DNA from: Ruegeria arenilitoris
GTDB lineage: Bacteria; Pseudomonadota; Alphaproteobacteria; Rhodobacterales; Rhodobacteraceae
Direction: 5' to 3'
DNA: 64,000 bases
Assembly (NCBI RefSeq): GCF_013030985.1
Contig: NZ_WPYP01000011.1
Span: 1-64,000 of the forward strand
Of this stretch, positions 9,944-18,333 are shown piece by piece; positions within the stretch are counted from its first letter, which is position 1; every line of letters begins with the position of its first letter. The translations under genes and the position numbers were made by a program. The notes under the pieces were generated by a model. The model had not been told where the DNA came from, made no database searches, and saw only the letters and a program-made list of their open reading frames with translations.

Positions 9944-10302
9944 CGCACCCCGCCAAATCGGCGGATTTCCGCGCCAAAAAGCGCCGCCAACCGGTTGACC
10001 TTGCGTCACTTTCCCGCCGATCCGCGCCAAATCGTCCCTGTGCCCCAAAACACACATGAAAAACCCGAGTTTTTCTTCTGTGTCCTGGGTCCTATCGAAA
10101 CCCGTGAATTTAAGCGATTCTGGGGCCGTGATACTCCCCGCGGACCGTCTCTTCCTGAGGTCCGTCACCTCCCCCCGCCACTTCGCGGGGGGTCTTCTTC
10201 TGGACATCGCTGTGACCTTTGCATCTGCCCGCACTTTGCGCAGCAGCCAGGGCTGGTATAAGTAAGCGGCTGATTGGATCGCACGGAAGGCGGGAAAACT
10301 TC
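9944..10302. other. Non-coding stretch between pyrF and dinB
   Basis: 359 bases without a convincing gene. It holds one GC-rich hairpin (annotated separately) and, in the last 100 bases, presumably the dinB promoter. I searched for a LexA-type box (GTTC-N7-GTTC) next to dinB and saw none that is convincing. Confidence 0.6.
10171..10199 (+). terminator. Probable terminator hairpin between pyrF and dinB
   Basis: CCCCCCGC, six-base loop, GCGGGGGG, then TCTTCTT. The stem is perfect but the T-tract is interrupted, and it lies about 230 nt past pyrF, so its strength is uncertain. Confidence 0.5.
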
Positions 10303-11556
10303 ATGCCCGGTCTCTGCCGAGATTGCCTGACCACATTGACCACTGAAGGGCGCTGCCCTGCCTGCGGCAGCCCGCGGATCAAGACACATCCCGAACTGTT
10401 TGATCTGTCCATCGCCCACATGGATTGTGACGCCTTTTATGCCTCGGTCGAGAAACGCGACAACCCGGAGCTGGCCGACAAGCCGGTGATCATCGGCGGC
10501 GGTAAGCGGGGGGTGGTGTCCACGGCCTGCTACGTCGCCCGCATTCGCGGGGTGCGCTCAGCCATGCCGATGTTCAAGGCGCTTCAACTCTGCCCCGAGG
10601 CGGTGGTGATCAAGCCACGCATGTCGGTCTATGCCGAAGTGTCCCGTGAGATCCGCAAGATGATGGATGAGCTGACCCCGGTGGTCGAACCGCTGTCACT
10701 GGACGAGGCCTTCATGGACCTGTCCGGCACCGAACGCCTGCACGGCGCGCCACCTGCAGTGATGCTGGCACGACTGGTGAAGCGGATGAAGGATGAGCTG
10801 GGTGTGACCGGCTCGATCGGGTTGTCGCACAACAAGTTTCTGGCCAAGGTGGCCTCGGACCTCGACAAGCCGCGCGGGTTTTCGGTGATCGGTCAGGCTG
10901 AAACGGCGGAATTTCTGTATGACAAACCGGTACGGCTGATCTGGGGCATTGGGCCGGCCGCGCAGGAATCGCTGGACCGCGCCGGTATCCGCAGCTTTTC
11001 CGACCTGCTGCGCTGGGATCAGGAGGCGCTGACTGCGCGGTTCGGCTCCATGGGCTATCGGCTGTGGCATCTGGCCCGCGGGCAGGACAAGCGGCGCGTT
11101 TCGGCGCACGAACCGATGAAGTCGATCAGCAACGAGACCACATTTTTCGAAGACACCGCCAACCTGGACATTCTGGACGGTCACCTGTGGCGCATGTCGG
11201 AAAAGGTCGCCGACCGCGCCAAGGCCAAAGCTCTGGCCGGGCGGGTCGTCACGCTGAAGCTGAAACGCGCCAATCACAAGATCATCACCCGCCGCCTGTC
11301 CCTGCGGGACGCGACGCAGATCGCCGACCGGATTTATCACACCGCACGGGGGTTGTTCGATCAGGTCGGGGATCAGGGGCCCTATCGCCTGCTGGGCGTT
11401 GGCCTGTCCGATCTGTGCGCTGAATCGCAAGCGGACATTTCCGGCGACCTGCTGGACCCCGGTGCCACCCAGAGGTCACAGGCCGAACGCGCAACCGACG
11501 AAATCCGGCGCCGCTTTGGCAGCGATGCGATTGTGAAAGGCCGCGCCCTGCGCTGA
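10303..11556 (+). CDS. dinB: DNA polymerase IV (Y family) with an N-terminal zinc-ribbon-like extension
   Basis: Error-prone translesion polymerase. The palm domain shows AHMDCDAFYASVE (metal-binding Asp41 and Asp43) and SLDEAFMDL (Asp134, Glu135), followed by LAKVASDLDKPRG and the helix-hairpin-helix thumb (IWGIGPAAQESL). The 417-residue length is longer than E. coli DinB (351). The extra N-terminus carries Cys5, Cys8, Cys18 and Cys21 (CRDC...CPAC), a four-cysteine zinc-ribbon pattern. I start at ATG 10303, following GGCGGGAAAACTTC; the 28 codons further upstream look non-coding. It is convergent with the next gene, 2 nt apart. Confidence 0.93.
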   Translation: MPGLCRDCLTTLTTEGRCPACGSPRIKTHPELFDLSIAHMDCDAFYASVEKRDNPELADKPVIIGGGKRGVVSTACYVARIRGVRSAMPMFKALQLCPEAVVIKPRMSVYAEVSREIRKMMDELTPVVEPLSLDEAFMDLSGTERLHGAPPAVMLARLVKRMKDELGVTGSIGLSHNKFLAKVASDLDKPRGFSVIGQAETAEFLYDKPVRLIWGIGPAAQESLDRAGIRSFSDLLRWDQEALTARFGSMGYRLWHLARGQDKRRVSAHEPMKSISNETTFFEDTANLDILDGHLWRMSEKVADRAKAKALAGRVVTLKLKRANHKIITRRLSLRDATQIADRIYHTARGLFDQVGDQGPYRLLGVGLSDLCAESQADISGDLLDPGATQRSQAERATDEIRRRFGSDAIVKGRALR

Positions 11557-11558
11557 GA

Positions 11559-12419
11559 TCACTCGGCGGCCAGAGGCAGGGATTCCTCGCCGATACCGGC
11601 AATGTCCCGGATGACCTCGCGCAGAATCTTCTGAAACTCAGCGAAATTCTCATTCGGCTCGATTCGGGCTTCGTCCATGTATAGCGCCCGATCGATCTCG
11701 ATCTGCACGGCGTGCTGATCACGAGTCGGGCGACCATAAGTCTGGGTCACGTAAGCCCCGGCAAAGGGCGTGTTACGCGCCACGTTCAGCCCGGCCGCGA
11801 CAAAAGCCGCCTCGATCCGGTCCACCACATCAACCGAAGCCGACGCCCCGAACCTGTCACCCAGCACCACATCCGGCCGTCGGGCTCTTGGGTTGCTGAC
11901 CATGGCAACGGCCTCATGCGGCATCGAATGGCAATCGACCAGAATCGCCTGCCCGAACGCATCGTGCGAGTCGGCAAGCAGGGATTTGATCCGGGCGTGA
12001 TAGGGCCGCCAACAGGTGTCGATACGAAGACGGGCCTCATCCATCGTCAGCTTGCCGCGATAAATCGCACGTCCATTGGCCACCACGCGGGGAATCACCC
12101 CCAGCCCCGAGGCCACACGCGGATTGTGCCCATGTCGGCGCGCGCCCTGAATCAGCGCAGGGTCCAGCTCCTCGGCGCTGCGGTTCAGGTCCAGATACGC
12201 GCGCGGCATCACCGCCGAGATCAACGGCGCGCCAAAGTCAGCCGCAGCGCGGAACAACTGATCCACAAAGGCATCTTCCGAGGATCGAATCACATTTTCG
12301 CCCAGAACCGTGCGGCTGAGCATGGTTTCAGGGTAGTTCCGGCCACTATGCGGAGAAGAAAACACAACGCAGGACGTGCGGCTGGTGGGCATATCCAGTA
12401 CATAGGGCGTGTTCTGCAT
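11559..12419 (-). CDS. N-formylglutamate amidohydrolase family protein
   Basis: A 286-residue metal-dependent deformylase-like protein of the HutG/FGase fold. Recognisable blocks are SSPHSGRNYP near residue 22, AYLDLNRSAEELD, VDCHSMPHEA near residue 160 and VQIEIDRALYMDE, which together supply the His and Asp/Glu residues expected for zinc binding. The ATG at 12419 follows CAAGGAGTCACC. No other histidine-utilisation gene is near, so a role in histidine breakdown is not supported by context; it may act on another N-formyl or N-acyl amino acid. Confidence 0.85.
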   Translation of the reverse strand: MQNTPYVLDMPTSRTSCVVFSSPHSGRNYPETMLSRTVLGENVIRSSEDAFVDQLFRAAADFGAPLISAVMPRAYLDLNRSAEELDPALIQGARRHGHNPRVASGLGVIPRVVANGRAIYRGKLTMDEARLRIDTCWRPYHARIKSLLADSHDAFGQAILVDCHSMPHEAVAMVSNPRARRPDVVLGDRFGASASVDVVDRIEAAFVAAGLNVARNTPFAGAYVTQTYGRPTRDQHAVQIEIDRALYMDEARIEPNENFAEFQKILREVIRDIAGIGEESLPLAAE

Positions 12420-12569
12420 GGTGACTCCTTGTTCGGTTTCAGCATAGACCGGAAAATAGTTCCACCAAACCCCTTGAACCCCTCTGCGACTCCTTTTATA
12501 GACCCCGCTACCGGCGCGGGGTTCCGCGCCCCATTTCGTTATGGGGCAGGACAACGCAAAGGTTTAAGT

Positions 12570-12644
12570 GGGCGGTTAGCTCAGCGGTAGAGCACTTCGT
12601 TGACATCGAAGGGGTCACAAGTTCGATCCTTGTACCGCCCACCA
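12570..12644 (+). tRNA. tRNA-Val (GAC)
   Basis: 75 nt including an encoded CCA end. The acceptor stem GGGCGGT/ACCGCCC is perfect, the D arm contains AGCTCAGCGGTAGAGC, the anticodon loop is TTGACAT (GAC, valine), and the T arm contains GTTCGATCC. It follows a short leader and precedes rpmJ by 90 nt. Confidence 0.97.
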
Positions 12645-12734
12645 TCGTTTCACTGTTCCGGAATACCGGGGCACCCGCTAACCCAGGCGCTGGCCACGTC
12701 TTTGATGAAGGCGCCGCAGATTGGAGACAGACCC

Positions 12735-12860
12735 ATGAAGGTCAAGAACTCGCTCCGCTCGCTCAAGAACCGGCACCGCGACTGCCGGGTTGTGCGTCGC
12801 AAAGGCCGCGTCTACGTGATCAACAAGACGCAGCGCAAGTTCAAAGCTCGCCAGGGCTAA
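12735..12860 (+). CDS. rpmJ: 50S ribosomal protein bL36
   Basis: A 41-residue very basic protein beginning [17 protein letters not shown]. It is the zinc-free C-minus type: only one cysteine remains, where the C-plus form has three plus a histidine. This alphaproteobacterial form is known to tolerate zinc shortage. The ATG at 12735 lies after TGGAGACAGACCC. It ends at a strong terminator. Confidence 0.95.
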   Translation: MKVKNSLRSLKNRHRDCRVVRRKGRVYVINKTQRKFKARQG

Positions 12861-12883
12861 GAACTACGCATAACCGTTTAAAG

Positions 12884-12911
12884 AAACCGCGCCTTCGGGT
12901 GCGGTTTTTTT
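12884..12911 (+). terminator. Rho-independent terminator of rpmJ
   Basis: AAACCGC, ten-base loop containing CTTCGG, GCGGTTT, then a run of Ts; 24 nt after the rpmJ stop. Confidence 0.92.
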
Positions 12912-13182
12912 GTGGCTAAGTCTGTCTTGCGGTCATGACGGGCGCAGCCACAGCGTGCCGCTCCGGTAGCTGGCTCACTTATCGCGCCAAAGATCGGGGT
13001 ACTTCGTTCGGGAAGGCCGAGTCGATATTGTCAACATTATGGGGACAATAAAGGCCGTCATGGAATATTGATTTCGTTTCGCGGCAAGAATCGGCCCAAC
13101 AGTCACCTTATGCCGCAACTCACTATACAGCCAAAACTCTGCTCTTAAGCTTGGTGGGGTAAGTTAAAGAATTAATGTAGAC

Positions 13183-13851
13183 ATGTTTCACATACCCTTT
13201 TTGCCAACTCCTAACCGATACTTGATTTATTCAGCCGCAGTTATTCTTCCAACTGCGGCGCTGGCGGCTCTTGCTCAGGTTGTATCGAACACCGACAGCG
13301 AATTTGGGCGGCTTGCTTTCGAGATCTTTTGGGTCGGTGAAGAAGCAAACGTGCCAACATTTGTGAACTTCACGCTCCTCGTTGTTTCGAGCATCTTTAT
13401 TTTTCTGGCGGCTGCTCAGGCTTTTGCTGTCAAGGACCGGTGGCGCTGGCATTGGCTTGCCTTTGCGGCCATCATATTCTTCGCGGCGTTTGACGACGCA
13501 GCCCAGGTACACGAACCAGTTGGCGCGTATTTCACCAGGAATTTTGACGGCACCGGATTCTTTGCGTGGGAATGGGTTGTCTACGGTATTGCAGTTGTCT
13601 TTATACTTATGCTGCTCGGTTTTCGCTTTGTGGTCTACGGTATGAAGCCTGCGCCACGACGGTATTTTATCCTTGCAGTAGTGGTTTATCTGGGAGGCGC
13701 ACTCGGGCTCGAGATGACTGCCGCCTTTATGTTTTTTCATGAAATGGAAAATGGGCGTTACGTTACGCTCGCCGAAGAAACCTGTGAAATGTTCGGTTCC
13801 GCCCTTTTCGGAGCCTGCGGCCTGAGACAGATTATTCTGATGGCCGATTGA
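13183..13851 (+). CDS. Hypothetical six-span membrane protein with acidic/His motifs
   Basis: A 222-residue integral membrane protein, about six spans (residues 15-33, 62-82, 88-106, 126-150, 162-185 and 195-215 approximately). Conserved-looking polar residues occur inside or next to spans: FAAFDDAAQVHEPVG (near 107) and LAEETCEMFGSALFG (near 198). Similar D-D/E...H-E and E-E patterns are known from unassigned bacterial membrane proteins and could bind a metal or mark an active site, but I cannot name the family. Local GC is lower than in neighbours. The start ATG has only a weak upstream purine stretch. It stands alone between rpmJ and the iron-transport gene. Confidence 0.7.
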   Translation: MFHIPFLPTPNRYLIYSAAVILPTAALAALAQVVSNTDSEFGRLAFEIFWVGEEANVPTFVNFTLLVVSSIFIFLAAAQAFAVKDRWRWHWLAFAAIIFFAAFDDAAQVHEPVGAYFTRNFDGTGFFAWEWVVYGIAVVFILMLLGFRFVVYGMKPAPRRYFILAVVVYLGGALGLEMTAAFMFFHEMENGRYVTLAEETCEMFGSALFGACGLRQIILMAD

Positions 13852-14012
13852 TCAGCTCCACCTGAGTGATCCAATCTGATAGCCGGTACATGACGTGGCT
13901 TTCAGCAAAACGGGCAGTGGATTCGGTGGTCCGCCGCGGACGTTTTCACGTGCGACCATTTTCCCAACTAAATTTGTCGGATTTACTTGCATCCCCACAA
14001 GAATTGTTTCAT

Positions 14013-14027
14013 TGACCTTTTCAGTCA
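14013..14027 (+). promoter_or_regulatory. RirA-type iron box upstream of the iron-binding protein gene
   Basis: TGA, nine bases, TCA (TGACCTTTTCAGTCA), the inverted-repeat pattern known for RirA operators in alphaproteobacteria. It lies about 40 nt before the start of an iron substrate-binding protein gene, the expected place for iron-repressed control. The match is exact for the half-sites; regulation is inferred. Confidence 0.6.
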
Positions 14028-14065
14028 GAAATAAACCACCACAGCTTTCAAAGTTGGGAAACATG

Positions 14066-15082
14066 ATGCTGAAATCCTCTACCTGCGTTGCCGCCGCCCT
14101 GACGGCCCTGATTGCAACCTCTGCCGCTGCCGAGGGAGAGCTGAACCTCTACTCCTCGCGCCACTACGACACCGACGAAAACCTGTACGGTGAATTCGAA
14201 GAGGCAACCGGCATCACCATCAACCGCATCGAGGGCAAGGCCGATGAGCTGATCGCCCGGATGGAAGCCGAAGGGGCGAACTCGCCTGCCGATATCCTGC
14301 TGACCGTCGATACTTCGCGTCTGGCGCGGGCCAAGAATGCAGGCGTTCTTCAATCCATCGACAGCGCCGTTCTGGAAGAGCGCATCCCCTCCAACCTACA
14401 GGACACCGACAACGAGTGGTTCGGCTTTTCCCAGCGCGGCCGCATCATCTTTTTCGACAAGGAAAACGTAGCCAACCCGCCGGCCACCTATGCCGATCTG
14501 GCCAAGCCGGAATACAAGGGCCTGATCTGCATCCGGTCGTCCAGCAACACCTATAACCAGACCCTGCTGGCTTCGATCATCACCCATGAGGGCCCCGAGG
14601 CAGCCAAAGCCTGGGCCGAAGGCATCGTCGCCAACATGGCGCGCGATCCGCAGGGCGGCGACACCGATCAGCTGCGCGGCATCGTTTCGGGCGAGTGCGA
14701 CATCGCAGTATCGAACACCTACTACTTTGCCCGCGCCATCCGCAAAGACGTCAAAGGCGTGTCCGCTGATATCGACTCGATCGGCTGGGTCTTCCCCAAC
14801 CAGGACAGCACCGGCGCGCATATGAACCTGTCCGGCGCCGGTGTGGCAGCAAACGCACCGAACAAGGAAAACGCGGTGCTGTTCCTGGAATACCTGGCCA
14901 GCGACTCGGCCCAGAAATACTTCTCGGCGGGCAATGACGAATTCCCGGCGGTGGAAGGGGTCGAACTTGTGGACTCGGTCAAGGCACTGGGTGAGTTCAA
15001 GGCTGATGAGGTGAACCTGTCCGAGGTCGCCAAGAACCTGCCCGAGGCGCAGAAAATCTTCAACGAGGTTGGCTGGAACTGA
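14066..15082 (+). CDS. Periplasmic Fe(III) ABC-transporter substrate-binding protein (FutA/AfuA family)
   Basis: Binds ferric iron in the periplasm for an ABC importer. It has a Sec signal peptide (residues 1-22, ending TSAAA) and mature EGELNLYSSRHYDTD, the hallmark start of this family. A later VSNTYYFARAI block supplies tyrosines expected to coordinate Fe. Length about 338 residues is normal. Two ATGs are adjacent (14063 and 14066); the second is better spaced from GGGA at 14056. No permease or ATPase gene follows, so the rest of the importer must lie elsewhere. An upstream TGA-N9-TCA box suggests iron control, and a strong terminator follows. Confidence 0.92.
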   Translation: MLKSSTCVAAALTALIATSAAAEGELNLYSSRHYDTDENLYGEFEEATGITINRIEGKADELIARMEAEGANSPADILLTVDTSRLARAKNAGVLQSIDSAVLEERIPSNLQDTDNEWFGFSQRGRIIFFDKENVANPPATYADLAKPEYKGLICIRSSSNTYNQTLLASIITHEGPEAAKAWAEGIVANMARDPQGGDTDQLRGIVSGECDIAVSNTYYFARAIRKDVKGVSADIDSIGWVFPNQDSTGAHMNLSGAGVAANAPNKENAVLFLEYLASDSAQKYFSAGNDEFPAVEGVELVDSVKALGEFKADEVNLSEVAKNLPEAQKIFNEVGWN

Positions 15083-15109
15083 TCCAGACAAAAACCCGAG
15101 CAGTAAAAG

Positions 15110-15137
15110 AGGGCGCAGATTTTTCTGCGCCCTTTCT
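15110..15137 (+). terminator. Terminator of the iron-binding protein gene
   Basis: AGGGCGCAG, ATTTTT loop, CTGCGCCCT, then TTCTTGTT; 28 nt after the stop codon. Confidence 0.88.
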
Positions 15138-15201
15138 TGTTGCGCTGCAAATATTTTTGGACAATAATCCCGAATACGAACGCAATTCCCGTATATGAAC
15201 C

Positions 15202-15756
15202 ATGCTGGATAACCTCTCAGACCGACTTGCCAACCACCTGAACGAGCTGCGCCGGGGCCACGGATGGTCACTGGACCAATTGGCCGAGCGCAGCGGCGTC
15301 AGCCGCGCCACCCTCTCGCGAATGGAGAAAGGGGATGTCAGCCCCACCGCGGACACGCTGGGGCGGTTGTGTGCCGCGTATGGCCTGCCGATGTCACGCC
15401 TGCTGATGATGGTCGAGGACAGTTTCGACCCGCGCGTACCTTTTGAGCGGCAGCCGGAATGGCGCGATCCGGAAACCGGGTTCACGCGCCGGTCGGTGTC
15501 TCCGCCTGCCACGGGCCTCAGCGCCGAGGTTCTGGAAGGCCATCTGCCGCCCGGAACGGTGATCACCTATGACACCCCGCCAAAGCCCGGACAGGAGCAT
15601 CACCTGATCATGCTGGACGGCGCCTTGACCCTGACGGTGGACGGGGTCGCGCATGATCTGAATGGCGGCGATTGCCTGCGCTATCACCTGTCCGGTCCGA
15701 CCCGGTTCGAAACACCACCCGCCCGCGGGGCGCGATACTTGCTGGTGCTGATATGA
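15202..15756 (+). CDS. XRE-family regulator with C-terminal cupin domain
   Basis: A 184-residue DNA-binding protein: helix-turn-helix at residues 8-60 (LDQLAERSGVSRATLSRMEKG) and a cupin sensor domain at about 105-184. Regulators of this layout usually sense a small metabolite and control an adjacent catabolic or transport gene. It overlaps the following acetyltransferase gene by 4 nt (ATGA), so the two are co-expressed. The upstream region contains AATTCCCGTAT, also present upstream of kbl, which could be an autoregulatory site. The ligand is unknown. Confidence 0.88.
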   Translation: MLDNLSDRLANHLNELRRGHGWSLDQLAERSGVSRATLSRMEKGDVSPTADTLGRLCAAYGLPMSRLLMMVEDSFDPRVPFERQPEWRDPETGFTRRSVSPPATGLSAEVLEGHLPPGTVITYDTPPKPGQEHHLIMLDGALTLTVDGVAHDLNGGDCLRYHLSGPTRFETPPARGARYLLVLI

Positions 15757-16271
15757 TCTCGCGTCAGGACGACAGCGGCTTTGACGATGCGTTGGAGGAT
15801 TTGACGGATATCCTGCACGCCTGCGTGCAGGATGGCGCCAGCATCGGGTTCGTCCTGCCGTTTACTCCGGATCAAGCCCGCGCCTATTGGCAAAACCGCG
15901 TGAGACCGGATGTGCAGACCGGTGCGCTGGATCTTTTCGTGGCCCGCGACAACGGTCGTATTCTAGGCACGGTGCAATTGATTCCGGCAGCGATGCCCAA
16001 CCAACCGCATCGCGCCGATGTGGGCAAATTGCTGGTCCACCCTGCGGCCCGACGGCGGGGGCTTGGGCGTGCTTTGATGGCCGCGCTTCAGGATCGGGCG
16101 ACCCAACTGAATCGAACCCTACTGGTGCTGGATACGCGCAGCACTGACCCGTCGCGCATCCTGTACCAAAGCATGGGGTTTCAGATCGCCGGAGAGATTC
16201 CGAACTATTGCCGCAACCCGTTCGAAGACCGGCTGGAGCCCACAACCTATATGTTCAAAGACCTGAGCTAG
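15753..16271 (+). CDS. GNAT-family N-acetyltransferase
   Basis: A 172-residue acetyl-CoA-dependent acyltransferase. The GNAT core is clear: GTVQLIP (beta4), then VGKLLVHPAARRRGLGRALM with the acetyl-CoA pyrophosphate-binding R/Q-x-x-G-x-G/A loop near residue 105, and LYQSMGFQIAGEIPNY at the C-terminus. The start ATG at 15753 overlaps the regulator stop (ATGA), giving translational coupling. The substrate is not predictable. It is convergent with the response-regulator gene, overlapping it by 4 nt. Confidence 0.9.
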   Translation: MISRQDDSGFDDALEDLTDILHACVQDGASIGFVLPFTPDQARAYWQNRVRPDVQTGALDLFVARDNGRILGTVQLIPAAMPNQPHRADVGKLLVHPAARRRGLGRALMAALQDRATQLNRTLLVLDTRSTDPSRILYQSMGFQIAGEIPNYCRNPFEDRLEPTTYMFKDLS

Positions 16272-16993
16272 GCCGAGCTTTTGCGCACATTAGCGGCAAA
16301 GCAATAGCCGATGCCGTGCACCGTCTTGATAAAGGTCGGCGCGGCGGGGTCGGGCTCGATCTTCTTGCGCAGCCGCGCCACATGCACGTCGATAGTCCGG
16401 TCACCGACAATGGTCTCGCGCCCACGGGCCTTGTCCAGCAGCTGATCGCGTGAGAACACCATGTGGGGGTTTGTCACAAAGGCCAGCAGCACATCAAATT
16501 CGGTGGTTGTCAAAGGCGTTGCCCCGGATGCACCAGCGGCGGTCAGGGTGCGCTCATTCACATTCAGCACCCAGTCACCAAATTGGACCTGAGGCATCTC
16601 GGTTTCGTTCGTTCCCTTCTCTTCGGGCCGAGCCCGGCGCAGAACGGTACGGATGCGGGCCAGAACCTCGCGCGCCTCAAACGGTTTGGTGATGTAGTCA
16701 TCGGCCCCGAACTCCAACCCGACAACCCGGTCAAAGATCTCATCCCGGCCCGAAAGAACGATGATCGGAATGTTGGAGTTGACCCGCAACTCGCGCGTGA
16801 TGTCGAACCCGTTGCGACCGGGCAGACCGATATCCAGCAGGATCAGATCGATCTTGGAGGAGTCCAGAACAGCGTCCATCGCATTGCCGTCTGCGGCACA
16901 GCTGACCCGGCAACCCTGCTTTTCAAGGTAGCGCTGCAGAAAGGACGTGACCTGCGGGTCATCATCGACGACAAGGATATGTTCTTTAACCAT
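16268..16993 (-). CDS. OmpR/TorR-type response regulator at the end of the Idr-like cluster
   Basis: A 241-residue two-component regulator: receiver domain (acidic pocket Asp10/Asp11, phosphoacceptor Asp54 in LLDIGLPG, Lys103 in YITKPF) and a winged-helix DNA-binding domain ending RTIDVHVARLRKKIE...IKTVHGIGYCF. Start at ATG 16993 (MVKEHILVVDDD); a longer frame to 17062 lacks receiver homology. It lies 95 nt downstream of moeA on the same strand. A hybrid sensor kinase gene sits at the other end of the cluster (26868-29120), so the two plausibly bracket and control the Mo-enzyme genes, as TorS/TorR do for TMAO reductase. The pairing is inference from position. Confidence 0.92.
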   Translation of the reverse strand: MVKEHILVVDDDPQVTSFLQRYLEKQGCRVSCAADGNAMDAVLDSSKIDLILLDIGLPGRNGFDITRELRVNSNIPIIVLSGRDEIFDRVVGLEFGADDYITKPFEAREVLARIRTVLRRARPEEKGTNETEMPQVQFGDWVLNVNERTLTAAGASGATPLTTTEFDVLLAFVTNPHMVFSRDQLLDKARGRETIVGDRTIDVHVARLRKKIEPDPAAPTFIKTVHGIGYCFAANVRKSSA

Positions 16994-17088
16994 AATCGAG
17001 TCCAGGCGGGCGTGTTGAGCTGGCGCGGAACAGTTGTAGCTGCTTCTGACCGCTTCATACAAGAACGTGGCTGACCTGTTCAGCAGCG

Positions 17089-18333
17089 TCAGAAACGCAG
17101 GAACTGCAACCCGTGGCCTTGCGGCAGCGTCTCGGTTTCGGCCGGAATGATGGCCAGACCATCCGCCTGCGCCAGCAACGCGACCCGACCGCTATAGGAT
17201 GCTGCCATCAGACGCAGCTGCGGGGTGCCGTCGGGCGAGGTGCCCTCGATCGTGACGGGGCGGTATTCCTGACGCCCTGCGCGACGCTCCAGCGGTTCGG
17301 CCAGAACCGCCTGTTCCGGCGTGTGCGGGGCGTGGTGCAGACCGGCCCTGCGTGCCATCATGTGCGATCCGATGATCTGCCAGGTCACATAGGCCGAGAC
17401 CGGATTGCCCGGCAGCCCGACATAGAGCGCATCGCCACGGCGGCCAAACATGATCGGTTTACCCGGCTTCATCGCCACTTTCATCACATCGGTCTGGCCG
17501 CCTATTTCGGCAAACAGGCGCGGCATGTGGTCTTCGTCGCCCACCGACACGCCCCCCGTGGTGACGATCAGATCGGAGGTATCGCAGGCCTCACGCAGCA
17601 CTTGCCCTAGCAGTTCTGGATCATCCTCAACCGGGCCTTTGTCGGTCAGGTCGATCCACGGCTTGTCCAGCAGCGCCCGCAGCATGTAACGGTTCGAGTT
17701 GTAAATCTGGCCGGGGCCCAATGCCTCACCGGGTTGGCGCAGCTCGCTGCCGGTTGAAAATATCGTGACCCTCAGCTTGCGATACACCTTGACCTCACCA
17801 TACCCGGCCGAGGCCAGCGCGGCGGCCTCGCGTGCGGTGATCTCGCATCCACGCCGCAGGATCGGGGCACCGGCCTTCAGGTCCTCGCCTGCGCGGCGGA
17901 TATGCTGGCCGGGCCTGGGACGGCGGGTAAAGCGGATGCCGTCGGCGGTGATCTCGCAATCTTCCTGCATCAGAACGGCATCGAAATCCGCTGGCACCAG
18001 AGCGCCGGTGAATATCCGCAACGCTGCACCTGCGGGCGCATCATGGGCACCGCTGTCCCCGGCGGCCACACGCCCGGCGACGGGTATGTCAAAGGTCGGA
18101 CCATCACCCAGTTCCGCCGTCCGAACCGCATAGCCGTCCATGGCCGAGTTATCGAAGGCCGGCATGTCCACCTTGCTGGTGCAGTCCTCGGCCAGCACTC
18201 GGCCGATGGCGTCGATCAGCGGCAACGCCTCGGTCCCGGCAACCGGATCGGCCACGGCCAGCCCCCGGGTCAGAGCTTCGGACACCGTCAAATACATTTG
18301 AGCGTGCCGGTCGCAGGCGCATCCATCAGCCAT
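17089..18333 (-). CDS. moeA: MoeA, molybdopterin molybdenumtransferase
   Basis: Inserts molybdenum into adenylylated molybdopterin. The 414-residue protein shows the MoeA blocks: FDNSAMDGYAVR near residue 62, GQHIRRAGEDLKAG, FSTGSELRQPGE, TTGGVSVGDEDH near 250, MKPGKPIMFG and GLPGNPVSAYV. A cysteine-rich N-terminus (MADGCACDRHAQ) precedes the family core. It overlaps the cupredoxin gene by 8 nt, so it belongs to the operon of the large Mo enzyme and is likely a dedicated cofactor supplier. Presence of MsrP elsewhere implies the genome has other Mo-cofactor genes. Confidence 0.95.
   Translation of the reverse strand: MADGCACDRHAQMYLTVSEALTRGLAVADPVAGTEALPLIDAIGRVLAEDCTSKVDMPAFDNSAMDGYAVRTAELGDGPTFDIPVAGRVAAGDSGAHDAPAGAALRIFTGALVPADFDAVLMQEDCEITADGIRFTRRPRPGQHIRRAGEDLKAGAPILRRGCEITAREAAALASAGYGEVKVYRKLRVTIFSTGSELRQPGEALGPGQIYNSNRYMLRALLDKPWIDLTDKGPVEDDPELLGQVLREACDTSDLIVTTGGVSVGDEDHMPRLFAEIGGQTDVMKVAMKPGKPIMFGRRGDALYVGLPGNPVSAYVTWQIIGSHMMARRAGLHHAPHTPEQAVLAEPLERRAGRQEYRPVTIEGTSPDGTPQLRLMAASYSGRVALLAQADGLAIIPAETETLPQGHGLQFLRF

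Noticed and set aside
13027-13049. ATTGTC-N11-GACAAT inverted repeat upstream of the membrane protein
   Set aside because: About 135 nt from the start, no promoter elements seen around it; too short to claim.
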